This document shows, piece after piece, positions 1 through 8,959 of a DNA stretch of 43,558 nt (position 1 is its first letter; each line of letters starts with the position of its first letter). The stretch is from Nocardioides sp. (GTDB lineage Bacteria > Actinomycetota > Actinomycetes > Propionibacteriales > Nocardioidaceae). Both the position numbers and the translations under genes were made by a program. A model generated the notes under the pieces. The model saw nothing but the letters and a program-made list of their open reading frames with translations. It did not search any database and was not told where the DNA came from. The stretch is from the NCBI RefSeq assembly GCF_025965415.1, contig NZ_JAOPWY010000050.1, positions 1 through 43,558 on the forward strand, written 5' to 3'.

Positions 1-827
1 CGCTCGCGGTCCATGTCGACGTCGAGGACCTCGACGGTGACCTCGTCGCCCACGGCGACGACCTCGGACGGGTGGTCGATGTGCTTCCACGACAACTCGG
101 AGACGTGGACGAGACCGTCGACGCCGCCGAGGTCCACGAACGCACCGAAGTTGACGATCGAGGAGACGACACCCTTGCGGATCTGGCCCTTCTGGAGCTG
201 GGTCAAGAAGCCGTGGCGTACCTCGGACTGGGTCTGCTCGAGCCAGGCACGGCGCGACAGGACCACGTTGTTGCGGTTCTTGTCGAGCTCGATGATCTTC
301 GCCTCGAGCGTCTGGCCGACGTAGGGCTGCAGGTCGCGGACGCGACGCATCTCCACGAGGGACGCCGGCAGGAAGCCGCGCAGGCCGATGTCGAGGATGA
401 GGCCGCCCTTGACGACCTCGATGACGGTGCCCTCGACGACGCCGTCCTCCTCCTTGACCTGCTCGATCGTGCCCCAGGCCCGCTCGTACTGAGCGCGCTT
501 CTTGGACAGGATCAGACGGCCTTCCTTGTCCTCCTTCTGGAGGACGAGAGCCTCGACCTTGTCGCCCACGGAAACGACCTCGTTGGGGTCGACGTCGTGC
601 TTGATCGACAGCTCGCGCGAGGGGATGACGCCCTCGGTCTTGTAGCCGATGTCGAGGAGGACCTCGTCGCGGTCCACCTTGACGATGGTGCCCTCGACGA
701 TGTCGCCGTCGTTGAAGTACTTGATGGTCGCGTCAATGGCCGCGAGGAAGTCCTCTTCGGACCCGATGTCGTTGATCGCCACCTGGGGGGCGTCGTAGTC
801 CGGAAGAGTGGAGAGGGTGCTCGTCAT
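1..827 (-). CDS. rpsA: 30S ribosomal protein S1 (partial, N-terminal part)
   Basis: S1 binds mRNA on the 30S subunit and helps initiation. The reading frame starts at ATG 827 and stays open to the left edge, so about 275 residues of a protein usually near 480-490 are visible. Three S1 (OB-fold) domains can be seen, at about residues 37-105, 121-190 and 207-275, with typical strings such as GDIVEGTIVKVDRDEVLLDIG, KGGLILDIGLRGFLPASLVE and VNFGAFVDLGGVDGLVHVSE. The acidic N-terminus (MTSTLSTLPDYDAPQVAIND) matches actinobacterial S1. Only a weak AAGGAA lies about 11 nt upstream of the ATG; the plus-strand GGAGGAGG next to the start is on the wrong strand to serve as a ribosome site. The C-terminal domains lie outside the window. 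Confidence 0.97.
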   Translation of the reverse strand, partial: MTSTLSTLPDYDAPQVAINDIGSEEDFLAAIDATIKYFNDGDIVEGTIVKVDRDEVLLDIGYKTEGVIPSRELSIKHDVDPNEVVSVGDKVEALVLQKEDKEGRLILSKKRAQYERAWGTIEQVKEEDGVVEGTVIEVVKGGLILDIGLRGFLPASLVEMRRVRDLQPYVGQTLEAKIIELDKNRNNVVLSRRAWLEQTQSEVRHGFLTQLQKGQIRKGVVSSIVNFGAFVDLGGVDGLVHVSELSWKHIDHPSEVVAVGDEVTVEVLDVDMDRE

Positions 828-1068
828 AAGGGAGGAGGTTCCTTGGATGGATGGAGTTGTGCGGACGCGCGTGAGGAGTCTGTTTCACTGGTCCCGTCGG
901 TGACGAGTCACTGAGGAGGACACGGCGAGCCGGGTTTCGCTCGGTATGGAAGCCGGGCAGACGACTGGCGCAACACCCAAGCCTACGCGCGTACGTCGGC
1001 CGGCGTCCAACCGGGGAGGCCGCTCGCTCCACGCTCGCGGCACGCTCAGCGCCGCGCTCGCATGCGGC
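828..1068. other. Intergenic region upstream of rpsA
   Basis: These 241 bases separate the rpsA start from the stop of the phosphotransferase gene, which reads in the same direction. The region should hold the rpsA promoter and leader. I see no convincing small gene, strong hairpin or unambiguous -10 element in it. Confidence 0.5.
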
Positions 1069-1959
1069 TCATTCCCGAGGCGGCCACGCGTGGAGATCCC
1101 CACTGTCGGCGATCGCCCTCAGCAGCGCGTCGGCGCGGTCGGCCACCGGGTTGGCGCCGGCGCGTGCCGCGAGGTCCACCAGCGCCCAGAGGTCGGCGGC
1201 GCGGGCACCGTCGAGCAGGGCGCCGACGCTCCCGCCGCGCAGCGAGGTCCAGGCCTCGAGCACCGCCTCGACGTACGCCGGGTGGCGCTCGAAGCGCAGC
1301 AGGTTGCCCACGTCGGTCCACGGGTGCCCGGCGTGCGCGAACTCCCAGTCCAGGACCGCGGTCAGCTCGAGGGACTCCGGGTCGACGAGCACGTTCTTGG
1401 GGTTGAGGTCGCTGTGGACCACACAGGTGCGGGTCATGCCGTCCATGAGGTCCTGCGCCGTCTCGGCGACCTCGACGAGCCGGTCCCGGTCGCGGGCCGA
1501 CCAGGCCCCGAGGCGGGTCTGCACCCACTCGGCCAGGTCAGTGCCGGGGAACTGACCCACAGCGAGGTCCACGTCGACGAACGGCCCCGGGCGCAGCATC
1601 GGCATGCCTGCCAGCGTCCCGGCGGCGTGGCCCATGGCCCGACCGAAGCGGCGCTGCCCCGCCTCGTCGAGGCCGGCCACGACCTCGTCACCCCGCTGTC
1701 CCGGCATCCAGGACGTCACCAGCAGCCCGGGCTGGCCGGACGGCGCGTCCTCCCGGCGTACGTCGACGACCTCGGGCACCGGGAGCAGGCCGCGGACGAG
1801 CCGCAGCACCGCGGCGTCGACGTCGGGGGCGGCCGGCCCACGGGCATCGCCCGGCGGGTAGATCCGGAGCACGGTCCGCTCACCGGCCACCTCGCCGACG
1901 AACGTGCGACCCGAGTGGCCGCCGGCCAACGGGGTCAGGGGGGACTGGATCTCGCTCAC
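1069..1959 (-). CDS. Aminoglycoside phosphotransferase (APH)-family kinase
   Basis: A 296-residue small-molecule kinase of the APH/choline kinase fold, probably cytoplasmic. The catalytic loop VHSDLNPKN (H182, D184, N189) and the metal-binding LDWEFA motif (D204, in the place of DFG) are both present. The N-lobe has a glycine-containing LAGGHSGRTF loop and a VLRIYP strand. The GTG at 1959 is the only plausible start, because the frame upstream has no other start with family-like sequence. No Shine-Dalgarno is visible; CACCAT lies 6 nt before the GTG and could be a weak leaderless -10. The gene diverges from the secreted Ig-like gene. The substrate cannot be deduced; drug resistance should not be assumed, because this family includes many metabolic kinases. 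Confidence 0.88.
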   Translation of the reverse strand: MSEIQSPLTPLAGGHSGRTFVGEVAGERTVLRIYPPGDARGPAAPDVDAAVLRLVRGLLPVPEVVDVRREDAPSGQPGLLVTSWMPGQRGDEVVAGLDEAGQRRFGRAMGHAAGTLAGMPMLRPGPFVDVDLAVGQFPGTDLAEWVQTRLGAWSARDRDRLVEVAETAQDLMDGMTRTCVVHSDLNPKNVLVDPESLELTAVLDWEFAHAGHPWTDVGNLLRFERHPAYVEAVLEAWTSLRGGSVGALLDGARAADLWALVDLAARAGANPVADRADALLRAIADSGDLHAWPPRE

Positions 1960-2139
1960 CCGGCGATGGTGGCACGCGCCCTCTCTTCGAACGATCTTCG
2001 ACGAACCTAGGGCGGGTCTCACCCCTCCGAGGGGGAATTGTGATAACTCTATGCGGTTTTTTCGTTGATCGCTGTACATAAGTCGTAACCGCGCCGTGGA
2101 TAACACCAGATCCGCGGGCGGCAACCACAGGGGAGAGAC
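1960..2139. promoter_or_regulatory. Divergent promoter region with AT-rich tract and palindrome
   Basis: 180 bases lie between two divergent genes. A perfect short inverted repeat, CCCCTCCGAGGGG, lies near 2022-2035 and is followed by an unusually AT-rich stretch (about 2037-2105, including a T6 run and GTACATAAGTCGTAAC). The downstream plus-strand gene has a good GGGGAGAG ribosome site at about 2130-2137. Promoter elements for the secreted protein probably lie in the AT-rich part, but I cannot fix a -10/-35 pair. The palindrome could be an operator or a small hairpin. Confidence 0.35.
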
Positions 2140-4671
2140 ATGAACAGACCTGCCCATTGCCGGGTGCTCAACCGGTTCACCACCTCGACGGTCGCGCTGG
2201 CGGTGGTCGTGCCGGGCTCGCTCCTGGGGCTGACCCAGGCACCGGCAGCGGCCGCGCCACTCCCGGCGGCGTACGCCGCCTCGGCGAACGCGGACATCGT
2301 CGACCTTGATGCGCAGGTGCTCGGCCAGGGCTCGCTCGCGAACGCCGTGATCGGGCACAGCGCGAGCACCGTCACGAGCACCGCTGGGGGCGGGACCTCC
2401 GGCGCCGACTCCTCCAACCTCGACGCCACGCTCGTGTTCGGTGGCGTGCCGATCCCGGTCGACCGGGAGACGGTCACCGCTCCCCCGACCGCCGATCCCC
2501 CCTCCCGGGCCCTGGCACACCTCCCGATCGACGTCCTGGCCGACGTCGGGGCAGTCACCGGGGACGTGCAGGCAGCGTGGGCGGGCAGCAACGCCTGCGT
2601 GCCGCCGACCGGCGGTGAGCGCATCCTCTCCGACGCGCGCACGACCCTCGCCGGGGTCAGCCTGCTCGACGTCCCTCCCGTGGGCACCCTTGCGGAGGTC
2701 ACCGCGTCGGAGATCCGCACCCGGACGGCCCTGGTCGACGTCGGCGCCGGCTCCGACGTCGTCTCCCGGGCCACCACGACGGTGGGCGACATCGACCTCC
2801 TGGGCGGCCAGGTGACGGTCGACGTCACCCACCCGGTCGTCCTCCAGGCACGGTCCAACGGCACGACCGGGAGCGCGGGCTTCGTGAGCCCGCCCGCCAT
2901 CACCGCCACTGTTGCTGGCACGCCGGTGGACATCCCGCTCAACGCGACCCCGCAGAGCATCGCCCTCCCGGACGAGCTGGCACCGCTGGTCGACCTGACC
3001 ATCACCGCCTTCAACCCGACCGACCAGTCCTCCGGGGCGACCGGCAAGGGCACGCTCGACGCCCTCCTGCGCATCGACCTGAAGGTCCTCAGCCTGGTCC
3101 CGCTGACACCGCCCGTCGCGCAGGTGTCGCTCGCCGTGGCCCCCATGTCGGTCGAGGCCAGCGCTCCCGCCGGTGGCGTGGAGTGCGGCGCCGGTGACAC
3201 GACTGCCCCGGCGGTCCCGGTCGTCACGACCCCCGCCGCCGGCTCGGTGACCAACGACGCGACGCCGACCTTCGAGGGCACGGCCGAGCCGGGCTCCACG
3301 GTCGTCGTCCGCGACCCCTCCGGCGCCGAGGTGTGCACCGGCGTGGCCGACACCGACGGCGCGTGGACCTGCACCCCGGGCTCCCCGCTCCCCGACGGTG
3401 AGGCCACCTACACGGCCACCGCCACGGACGGAGGGGGCAACACCTCTCCGGCGACCAGCACCACGTTCACCGTCGACACGACCGCACCCGCGGTCACGAT
3501 CTTCACCCCGGCCGACGGAGCGGCGACGACCGACCTGTCGCCGGAGGTCACGGGAGTCAGCGAGGCGGGTGCCTCCATCACCGTGCGCGAGGGTGGACTG
3601 ACCGTCTGCACGACCACCGCCTCGGGCTCGGGCGCCTGGTCCTGCACCCCGACGACGCCGTTGACGGTGGGGCAGCACACCTTCACCGCCACGGCGCAGG
3701 ACGCAGCCGGCAACGCGGCCGACACCGCGACCACCTTCTCGGTCGTGATCATCGCTGGCGGCGACGCCGTCGCACCGGCTGCTCCGGACATCGCGACGCC
3801 CACCAGCGGCTCGTCGACAGACGACACCACGCCGCGCATCGCCGGCACCGGCGAGACCGGCGCCACGGTCACCGTCCGTGAGGGTTCCACGGTGCTCTGC
3901 ACCGCGGTCGTCGGCGGCGGCGGGTCGTGGTCCTGCACCCCGGCCGTGGCCCTCCCGCTCGGAGCTCACACCGTGACTGCGACGCAGACCGACGCCTCCG
4001 GCAACACCAGCCCCTCGGACACGACGACGTTCAGCGTCGTGGCCGGACCGGGGAACGGCGACGGCGACGGCGACGGCCTGCCCGACCGTCAGGAGGGCAC
4101 GATCGGCACGAACCCCGCCAACCCCGACACGGACGGGGACGGCCTCACCGACGGCGACGAGGTCCACGTCCACGGCACGCAGCCGACGGTGAAGGACACC
4201 GACAAGGACGGCCTGACCGACGGCCAGGAGGTCGGGGGCGTCAAGATCCGCGAGCGCTTCGAGGTCTGCGGCAAGAAGGCCCGCACGTCGATCACGGTGA
4301 CGACCAACCCGCTGCGCAAGGACACCGACAAGGACGGTCTGAGCGACGGCGAGGAGGTCAAGGGCTACACGATCAAGCAGCACGTGTTGACCCGCGCCGG
4401 CACCTTCGTCATCGGCAGGACTCGTTCGAACCCGACGAAGAAGGACACTGACCGCGACGGCCTCGAGGACAAGGTCGAGAAGACCGGCAAGGCCAACAAG
4501 CGGTTCGGCAGGGCGAAGACCGACCCCAGCAAGTGCGACACCGACCAGGGAGGCATCTCCGACGGTGCCGAGGTCCGGGCCCGGTCCAACCCGTCCGACG
4601 TGAAGTCCGGCCCGCGCCGCCCGCAGGGTCGCGCGAACGCCAGCGACCGACTGCCCCACGGGATGGGCTGA
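2140..4671 (+). CDS. Secreted Ig-like / thrombospondin-type-3 calcium-repeat protein
   Basis: An 843-residue exported protein. Residues 1-45 form a signal peptide (basic start, hydrophobic core, AAAAPLPAAYA cleavage region). Residues 46-350 are a Ser/Thr/Ala-rich beta-type domain that I do not recognise. Three bacterial Ig-like domains follow at about 353-444, 445-535 and 539-632. Each has the pattern TAP...P, EPGATVTVRE, a Cys, then WSCTP, so one cysteine pair per domain is likely. Residues 635-817 carry repeated DTDKDGLTDGQE units, the calcium-binding thrombospondin-3 type. There is no LPxTG motif, C-terminal membrane anchor or lipobox, so the protein is either released or held non-covalently. 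Start ATG 2140 has a GGGGAGAG site. A strong hairpin lies just beyond the stop. Likely a surface or matrix adhesin; that role is inferred. Confidence 0.88.
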   Translation: MNRPAHCRVLNRFTTSTVALAVVVPGSLLGLTQAPAAAAPLPAAYAASANADIVDLDAQVLGQGSLANAVIGHSASTVTSTAGGGTSGADSSNLDATLVFGGVPIPVDRETVTAPPTADPPSRALAHLPIDVLADVGAVTGDVQAAWAGSNACVPPTGGERILSDARTTLAGVSLLDVPPVGTLAEVTASEIRTRTALVDVGAGSDVVSRATTTVGDIDLLGGQVTVDVTHPVVLQARSNGTTGSAGFVSPPAITATVAGTPVDIPLNATPQSIALPDELAPLVDLTITAFNPTDQSSGATGKGTLDALLRIDLKVLSLVPLTPPVAQVSLAVAPMSVEASAPAGGVECGAGDTTAPAVPVVTTPAAGSVTNDATPTFEGTAEPGSTVVVRDPSGAEVCTGVADTDGAWTCTPGSPLPDGEATYTATATDGGGNTSPATSTTFTVDTTAPAVTIFTPADGAATTDLSPEVTGVSEAGASITVREGGLTVCTTTASGSGAWSCTPTTPLTVGQHTFTATAQDAAGNAADTATTFSVVIIAGGDAVAPAAPDIATPTSGSSTDDTTPRIAGTGETGATVTVREGSTVLCTAVVGGGGSWSCTPAVALPLGAHTVTATQTDASGNTSPSDTTTFSVVAGPGNGDGDGDGLPDRQEGTIGTNPANPDTDGDGLTDGDEVHVHGTQPTVKDTDKDGLTDGQEVGGVKIRERFEVCGKKARTSITVTTNPLRKDTDKDGLSDGEEVKGYTIKQHVLTRAGTFVIGRTRSNPTKKDTDRDGLEDKVEKTGKANKRFGRAKTDPSKCDTDQGGISDGAEVRARSNPSDVKSGPRRPQGRANASDRLPHGMG

Positions 4672-4681
4672 CGCCCCTCGA

Positions 4682-4725
4682 GGTGCCGGTGCACCGGGCA
4701 GGAAGCTGCCCGGTGCACCGGCACC
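4682..4725 (+). terminator. Perfect 20-bp hairpin after the Ig-like gene
   Basis: Arms 4682-4701 and 4706-4725 are exact reverse complements around the 4-nt loop GAAG, starting 11 nt after the stop codon. The stem is GC-rich and is not followed by a T run, as is common for actinobacterial intrinsic terminators. It ends only 14 nt before the next gene's GTG. Confidence 0.85.
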
Positions 4726-4727
4726 AT

Positions 4728-4733
4728 TACGCT
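4728..4733 (+). promoter_or_regulatory. Predicted leaderless -10 box for the 4740 methyltransferase
   Basis: TACGCT is followed by 6 nt and then the GTG at 4740. This matches the TANNNT-N6/7-start layout seen at seven other genes in the window, and it supports GTG 4740 over the earlier in-frame codons that lie upstream of the terminator. Confidence 0.5.
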
Positions 4734-4739
4734 CCGAGG

Positions 4740-5561
4740 GTGGAGGATCACCTGCCGCAGTCCGTGCGAGTCGAACGGCGCCCCGTCTCCGAGCGCGAGT
4801 CACGTCGGGCCAACGGGCCCGACTGGGACCGCTACGCCGACGAGTACCAGGCCACCCACGGGGCATTCCTCGGAGATGCCGGCTTCGTCTGGGGCCCCGA
4901 GGGCCACACCGAGGACGAGCTCCAGGTCCTCGGCGACGTCGCGGGCCTCGACGTGCTCGAGGTCGGCAGCGGCGCCGGCCAGTGCTCGCGCTGGGTGCGT
5001 GGCAGGGGTGGACGGGGCTTCGGCCTGGACCTCTCCCACCGCCAGCTCCAGCACTCGCTCCGCCTCGACGAGGAGACCGGGGTGCCCGTCCCGTCCGTGC
5101 GCGGCACCGCCACCGACCTTCCCTTCGCCGACGCGAGCTTCGACGTCGTCTTCTGCTCCTTCGGCGCGCTGCAGTTCATCGCCGACATCGAGGACGCCGT
5201 GTCGGAGGTGACCCGGGTGCTGCGCCCCGGTGGTCGCTTCGCCTTCTCGATCACCCACCCCACCCGGTGGATGTTCCCCGACGACCCGGGTGATGCCGGC
5301 CTGACCGCCACCCAGTCCTACTGGGACCGCACCCCCTACGTCGAGGTCGACGACGCCTCCGGCGTGGTGTCGTACGTCGAGCACCACCGCACGCTGGGCG
5401 ACTGGGTGCGCCTCCTGGCGGGCCACGGGTTCATGCTCGACGACCTGGTCGAACCGGAGTGGCCCGAGGACCACGACCGCGTGTGGGGCGGCTGGTCACG
5501 CACCCGCGGGATGCTCACGCCGGGCACCGCGATCTTCGCCGCGCACCTGGCTGACGCCTGA
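4740..5561 (+). CDS. Class I SAM-dependent methyltransferase
   Basis: A 273-residue cytoplasmic methyltransferase of the Methyltransf_11 type. Motif I is DVLEVGSGAG (about 71-80), the acidic end of the second strand is FGLDLS, and motif IV is FDVVFCSFGALQF preceded by LPFADASF. The C-terminal part contains SITHPTRWMFPDDP, which suggests a small-molecule substrate. Start GTG 4740 lies directly after the hairpin that closes the previous gene; the frame stays open upstream, but there it only reads through that hairpin and the Ig-like gene. GTG 4764 is a later alternative without a promoter-like box. The last 66 bases overlap the convergent transglutaminase-like gene. The substrate is unknown. 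Confidence 0.85.
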   Translation: MEDHLPQSVRVERRPVSERESRRANGPDWDRYADEYQATHGAFLGDAGFVWGPEGHTEDELQVLGDVAGLDVLEVGSGAGQCSRWVRGRGGRGFGLDLSHRQLQHSLRLDEETGVPVPSVRGTATDLPFADASFDVVFCSFGALQFIADIEDAVSEVTRVLRPGGRFAFSITHPTRWMFPDDPGDAGLTATQSYWDRTPYVEVDDASGVVSYVEHHRTLGDWVRLLAGHGFMLDDLVEPEWPEDHDRVWGGWSRTRGMLTPGTAIFAAHLADA

Positions 5562-7748
5562 TCCCGCTCCCGACCTGTGCCGCGCCCATCCGGCGAGCAA
5601 CGAGGCCGGATTGAAGAGCGCCCACCACTGGTGGCGACGGTCGGCCTGCGCGATCAGGCCGCCGTGCAGGTCGAGGCACGCGTCCCAGAACGTACGTCCC
5701 TCCTCGGCGTCGCCGGCTCCGGGTGCGAACACGGCGGCATCGGCCTGCCTGGCGAGGTCGAGCCCCGCGCCCAGCTGCCGGGCCTGGGCGACCCGCCCCC
5801 ACGAGTCGGGAACCGGGGTCCCCCGGTCGCGGGCGGCGTCCAGCACCTCCTGCCAGCCGTTGACGTAGGGCCCCGACCAGCCCCCCGCTGACCTCCGACG
5901 GCGGCGGCGCGCGACCTTCGCCACGGGCACGGCGAGCCAGAACAGCAGCGCGAGGCCGAGAAGCGCCGAAACCGCGAGCCCCATCGTGCGCCACGGGTGG
6001 GACTCCTTCTCGAGGACGATGTCCGGGGACAGCTCGATGTCCGCGCCCTTCGGGATCTTGACCCTGACCTTCTCGCCGTCGCCGTCTCCGAGCGCGCCGG
6101 CCACCCACGCGGAGGCCCCGAACCGTTCGTCGGCCTCGTCCTCAGCCTGGCTGTGGACACCGGTGTATCGCTCCGGGTCGAGCGCGCGCCAGGACCCGTC
6201 GGCCAGCTGCAGCTCGACCCACGAGAACACGTCGGTCTGCAGCACGATGCCGCGCTGGCCCGCACGCGCGCCGACCACGACCCGCGCCGGCACCCCGAGC
6301 CGGGAAGCGCCCAGGGCTGTCACCGCGGAGTACTGGAAGGGAGTGGCGACGATGCGATCGGCCCCCAAGAGGCGCAGCCCCAGGTCGATCGGCTCCTGCG
6401 ACGACGGGCCCGTCAGCCGGACCGCGCCGTTGAGCCGGAGGTAGCGCGCCAGCAGCAGCACCCGCTGCATTGGCGCGAGCTCGGTCCGGTCGAAGGGCAC
6501 GAGGAACTGGTCGAGAAAGGCACCCTCGGGCTGGCGCTGGCCGTCGGTGGCCTCTTGCGCGGCGTCCTGGCCGGAGAGCCCTTCGGGGGCGAGCACCGTG
6601 GTGAGCGTGTAGTCGTCGCGCGGGTCGACGCCGCCCACCACTACGGCGCTGGAGGTGGCCTGGTTGTAGCGGATGTCCTTCAGCTGGGTGCGGCCGTCCC
6701 TGTAGTCGAGGGAGATGCTCGTCAGCTCGCCCAGGGTCGGAAGCCACTCGCTGGCGTAGGCCGGCCGGATCCTGACCCTGAGACTGATCTCCGGCCCCGG
6801 ACGCAGCGGATCGATCGTCCGGCCCACGCGCCGGAACGTGCCTGCTGCACCGGCTCCGGGAGACTCGTCGGCTGGCACCCAGGCCTCACCGTCGTAGAGG
6901 TCAAGGGCGCCGAAGCGCATCCTGGCACCGAGCGGTGCACCGGTCACCCGAAACAGCTCCTGACGGCCGCCCGCCGGTGGAACGATCGAGTCCGCGGCGT
7001 TGGTGGCCGTGCCCTCATCAGCCGCCGGGTCGAGTCGCGTGCGGTCTGTCTGGTCGTTGTCCGGCACCAGGACGCTCACTAGTCCCGAGACCGCAGCGAC
7101 GACCGCCACGGCTGCCAGGGTGCTCACCAGGCCGGAGCGCTGCCCACCGACCAGCGACTCGGCTCGGCGGGCGCGGGCTGCCGCCCAGGTCACGAGCACT
7201 ACTGCCAGGACGACGCCACGAAGGATGTAGTGGTCAGGGACAAGCACTGCGACCGGAATCGTGGCCGCCATGGCCGCCACCAGGGGAACTGCGGGCGCAA
7301 GGGGCCGAGTCGTCGACAGGGCGAGCCAGGCCGCCGGCAGGGCAGCGGCGTACCCGATGGAGTAGGGCAGAAGCATGAGCGTGCCGGAGGCCTCCACGGG
7401 TGGCAGCGTGCTCACGAAGAGCCGAGGCGCCGCGAACGTGTCCCCCAGCACCTGGTTCATCGTCTCGAAGGTCGGCACCACCCAGGGACCCGGGCGGTGC
7501 AGGGCCGCAAGCGCGCCGACTGGCGCGTAGGCGAGAAGGGCGACGAGCGTGTAGATCCACACCCCGTCCTGCATCTTCCTCGTCAGCCGAGCGACGGCGA
7601 GCAGCAGGAGAACCGGCACGAGTCCCGCGAGGAGGTAGTCCCGCGACCAGAAGCTCTCGTCGAGCAGCGTCAACACCATCGCGACCGTCCCGACGACCAC
7701 GAGAGCATCAGCGACGGCGACCGCATCCTGCCTGCCCTGGCCGCTCAC
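5496..7748 (-). CDS. TgpA-like membrane protein with a degenerate transglutaminase domain
   Basis: A 750-residue protein, third gene of a MoxR-DUF58-transglutaminase operon. About five or six membrane segments lie in residues 10-235, then an extracytoplasmic region with the transglutaminase-like core (about 440-530), another membrane segment near 600-620 and a cytoplasmic tail. The core keeps the fold motifs LGVPARVVVGA and WRALDPERY. The catalytic residues are altered: the Cys of the usual G-x-C-E-Q-F-A is Pro470 (ATPFQYS), and the His of HAWVE is Phe508 (FSWVE). Only Asp524 remains. The protein is therefore unlikely to be a protease or transglutaminase and may act as a binding or scaffold subunit. 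GTG 7748 overlaps the DUF58 stop by 4 nt. The last 66 bases run antisense through the neighbouring methyltransferase gene. Confidence 0.87.
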   Translation of the reverse strand: MSGQGRQDAVAVADALVVVGTVAMVLTLLDESFWSRDYLLAGLVPVLLLLAVARLTRKMQDGVWIYTLVALLAYAPVGALAALHRPGPWVVPTFETMNQVLGDTFAAPRLFVSTLPPVEASGTLMLLPYSIGYAAALPAAWLALSTTRPLAPAVPLVAAMAATIPVAVLVPDHYILRGVVLAVVLVTWAAARARRAESLVGGQRSGLVSTLAAVAVVAAVSGLVSVLVPDNDQTDRTRLDPAADEGTATNAADSIVPPAGGRQELFRVTGAPLGARMRFGALDLYDGEAWVPADESPGAGAAGTFRRVGRTIDPLRPGPEISLRVRIRPAYASEWLPTLGELTSISLDYRDGRTQLKDIRYNQATSSAVVVGGVDPRDDYTLTTVLAPEGLSGQDAAQEATDGQRQPEGAFLDQFLVPFDRTELAPMQRVLLLARYLRLNGAVRLTGPSSQEPIDLGLRLLGADRIVATPFQYSAVTALGASRLGVPARVVVGARAGQRGIVLQTDVFSWVELQLADGSWRALDPERYTGVHSQAEDEADERFGASAWVAGALGDGDGEKVRVKIPKGADIELSPDIVLEKESHPWRTMGLAVSALLGLALLFWLAVPVAKVARRRRRRSAGGWSGPYVNGWQEVLDAARDRGTPVPDSWGRVAQARQLGAGLDLARQADAAVFAPGAGDAEEGRTFWDACLDLHGGLIAQADRRHQWWALFNPASLLAGWARHRSGAGSGVSQVRGEDRGARREHPAGA

Positions 7749-8959
7749 CGCAGTCCCCTCGCCATCAGCTCGCGCAGGTGCGAGAGATCAGGCACCGTCA
7801 GCTCGCGGAACCTCGGTGAGTCGGCAAGGCTCGCCTCGCTCTCGCTGTCGGCACGTACGACGATCCAGGTGGCGCCCTGGTCGAACCGACGGGCGACGGC
7901 GTCGAGCTCGACCACGTCACGCTCAGGCCCGGTCACCTGCACCACGAGACCGGTGCCGGAGACTGCGCTCGCCGCGTCGTCGGACTGGACGAGGTAGTCG
8001 TCCTCGACCTGCGCCTCGAAGCGGCACGCGATGTCGGTCAAGGCTGTCGCGTTACGCCCCCGTGCGAGGTGCGACCCGCAGCGGAGGTAGGTGTCGAAGT
8101 CGTCGCGCACCGCACGGAGCGCGATGGAGGCCGCCACAGACACGGCAAGCTCGAAGTCTCTGAGTCGGCGGTAGGACGAGCGACGACCGTCCAGGAGGAT
8201 GGTGACGTGGCCGCGCCTGGTCTCGTGATACTGCCGCACCAAGAGCTCGCCCGCCTTGGCCGACGAACGCCAGTGGACGTGCCGCAGGTCGTCGCCCTGT
8301 ACGTACTCCCGCAGCGCGTGGAACGCCAGGTCGCTCATCGACAGCTGCTTGCTGGTGGCACCGTCGAGGTCGTTCGTGAGCCCGCCCGCGAAGAGGGACA
8401 GATCAGTCACGCGCGGCGCGACGAACAGCTCAAGGCCGGTCGCGGTGTCGAAACGTCGGCTGACCAGGCCCACCGGATCGGTCTTCTCGTACGACACGGG
8501 GCCGACGGGGTGCACGCCGCGAGGCATCGCGGGCAACAGGAACGACTCGGTGTGGTGGGCGAACGGGGCGAGGAACGGCAACCTGATGCTGACGTCGCGA
8601 TGTCCCACCGCAACGGTGATCTTGGGGAAGAGCATCGGCACCGCTCCCGCCTGCACATGAACGGTCGCGGTCGCGGTCGTGCCCCCCTCGACCAACCGAC
8701 TGGGGCGCAACCCCACGTCGGCCATAGGTGTCCCGGGCAGCACCTGCCACAGCAACCCCACCAGGAGCAGTCCGAACGCGACCACGCCGAGCTGCACGAA
8801 CTCGTGCCAGTTGAGCCAGACCGCGACGCTGGTCACAGCGGACGCCAGCACCAGGAGACTGCGGCCCAGCGGGGTCAGAACTCGTAGGGGCATGGACGCC
8901 AGCCGTCTCCCCCGGGTCAGGCGCCCGCCGCGGACCGACGGTGGGCGGCGGGAGCTCAC
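7745..8959 (-). CDS. DUF58 domain membrane protein
   Basis: A 404-residue protein with two membrane segments near the N-terminus (about 33-50 and 55-72). The DUF58 signature HWRSSAKAGELLVRQY lies at 229-244, followed by a von Willebrand A-like strand (HVTILLDGRRSS). In known operons DUF58 proteins work with MoxR ATPases and transglutaminase-like membrane proteins, and that is the arrangement here. GTG 8959 overlaps the moxR stop by 4 nt (GTGA), and the gene's own stop overlaps the next GTG by 4 nt, so the three genes are translationally coupled. It probably assembles a membrane complex acting on an envelope substrate; the substrate is unknown. Confidence 0.9.
   Translation of the reverse strand: MSSRRPPSVRGGRLTRGRRLASMPLRVLTPLGRSLLVLASAVTSVAVWLNWHEFVQLGVVAFGLLLVGLLWQVLPGTPMADVGLRPSRLVEGGTTATATVHVQAGAVPMLFPKITVAVGHRDVSIRLPFLAPFAHHTESFLLPAMPRGVHPVGPVSYEKTDPVGLVSRRFDTATGLELFVAPRVTDLSLFAGGLTNDLDGATSKQLSMSDLAFHALREYVQGDDLRHVHWRSSAKAGELLVRQYHETRRGHVTILLDGRRSSYRRLRDFELAVSVAASIALRAVRDDFDTYLRCGSHLARGRNATALTDIACRFEAQVEDDYLVQSDDAASAVSGTGLVVQVTGPERDVVELDAVARRFDQGATWIVVRADSESEASLADSPRFRELTVPDLSHLRELMARGLR

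Noticed and set aside
831..838. GGAGGAGG next to the rpsA start as its ribosome site
   Set aside because: It is on the plus strand, while rpsA is on the minus strand, where this reads CCTCCTCC.
3200..4600. Repeats in the Ig-like gene as a CRISPR or DNA repeat array
   Set aside because: The repetition follows protein domains (Ig-like and DxDxDG units) and is degenerate at DNA level, without regular spacers.
1069..4866. A 1,265-codon minus-strand open frame
   Set aside because: Only its 3' part (1069-1959) is the phosphotransferase. The rest is antisense to the secreted Ig-like gene, with low-complexity Arg/Gly/Ala sequence produced by GC-rich codon bias.
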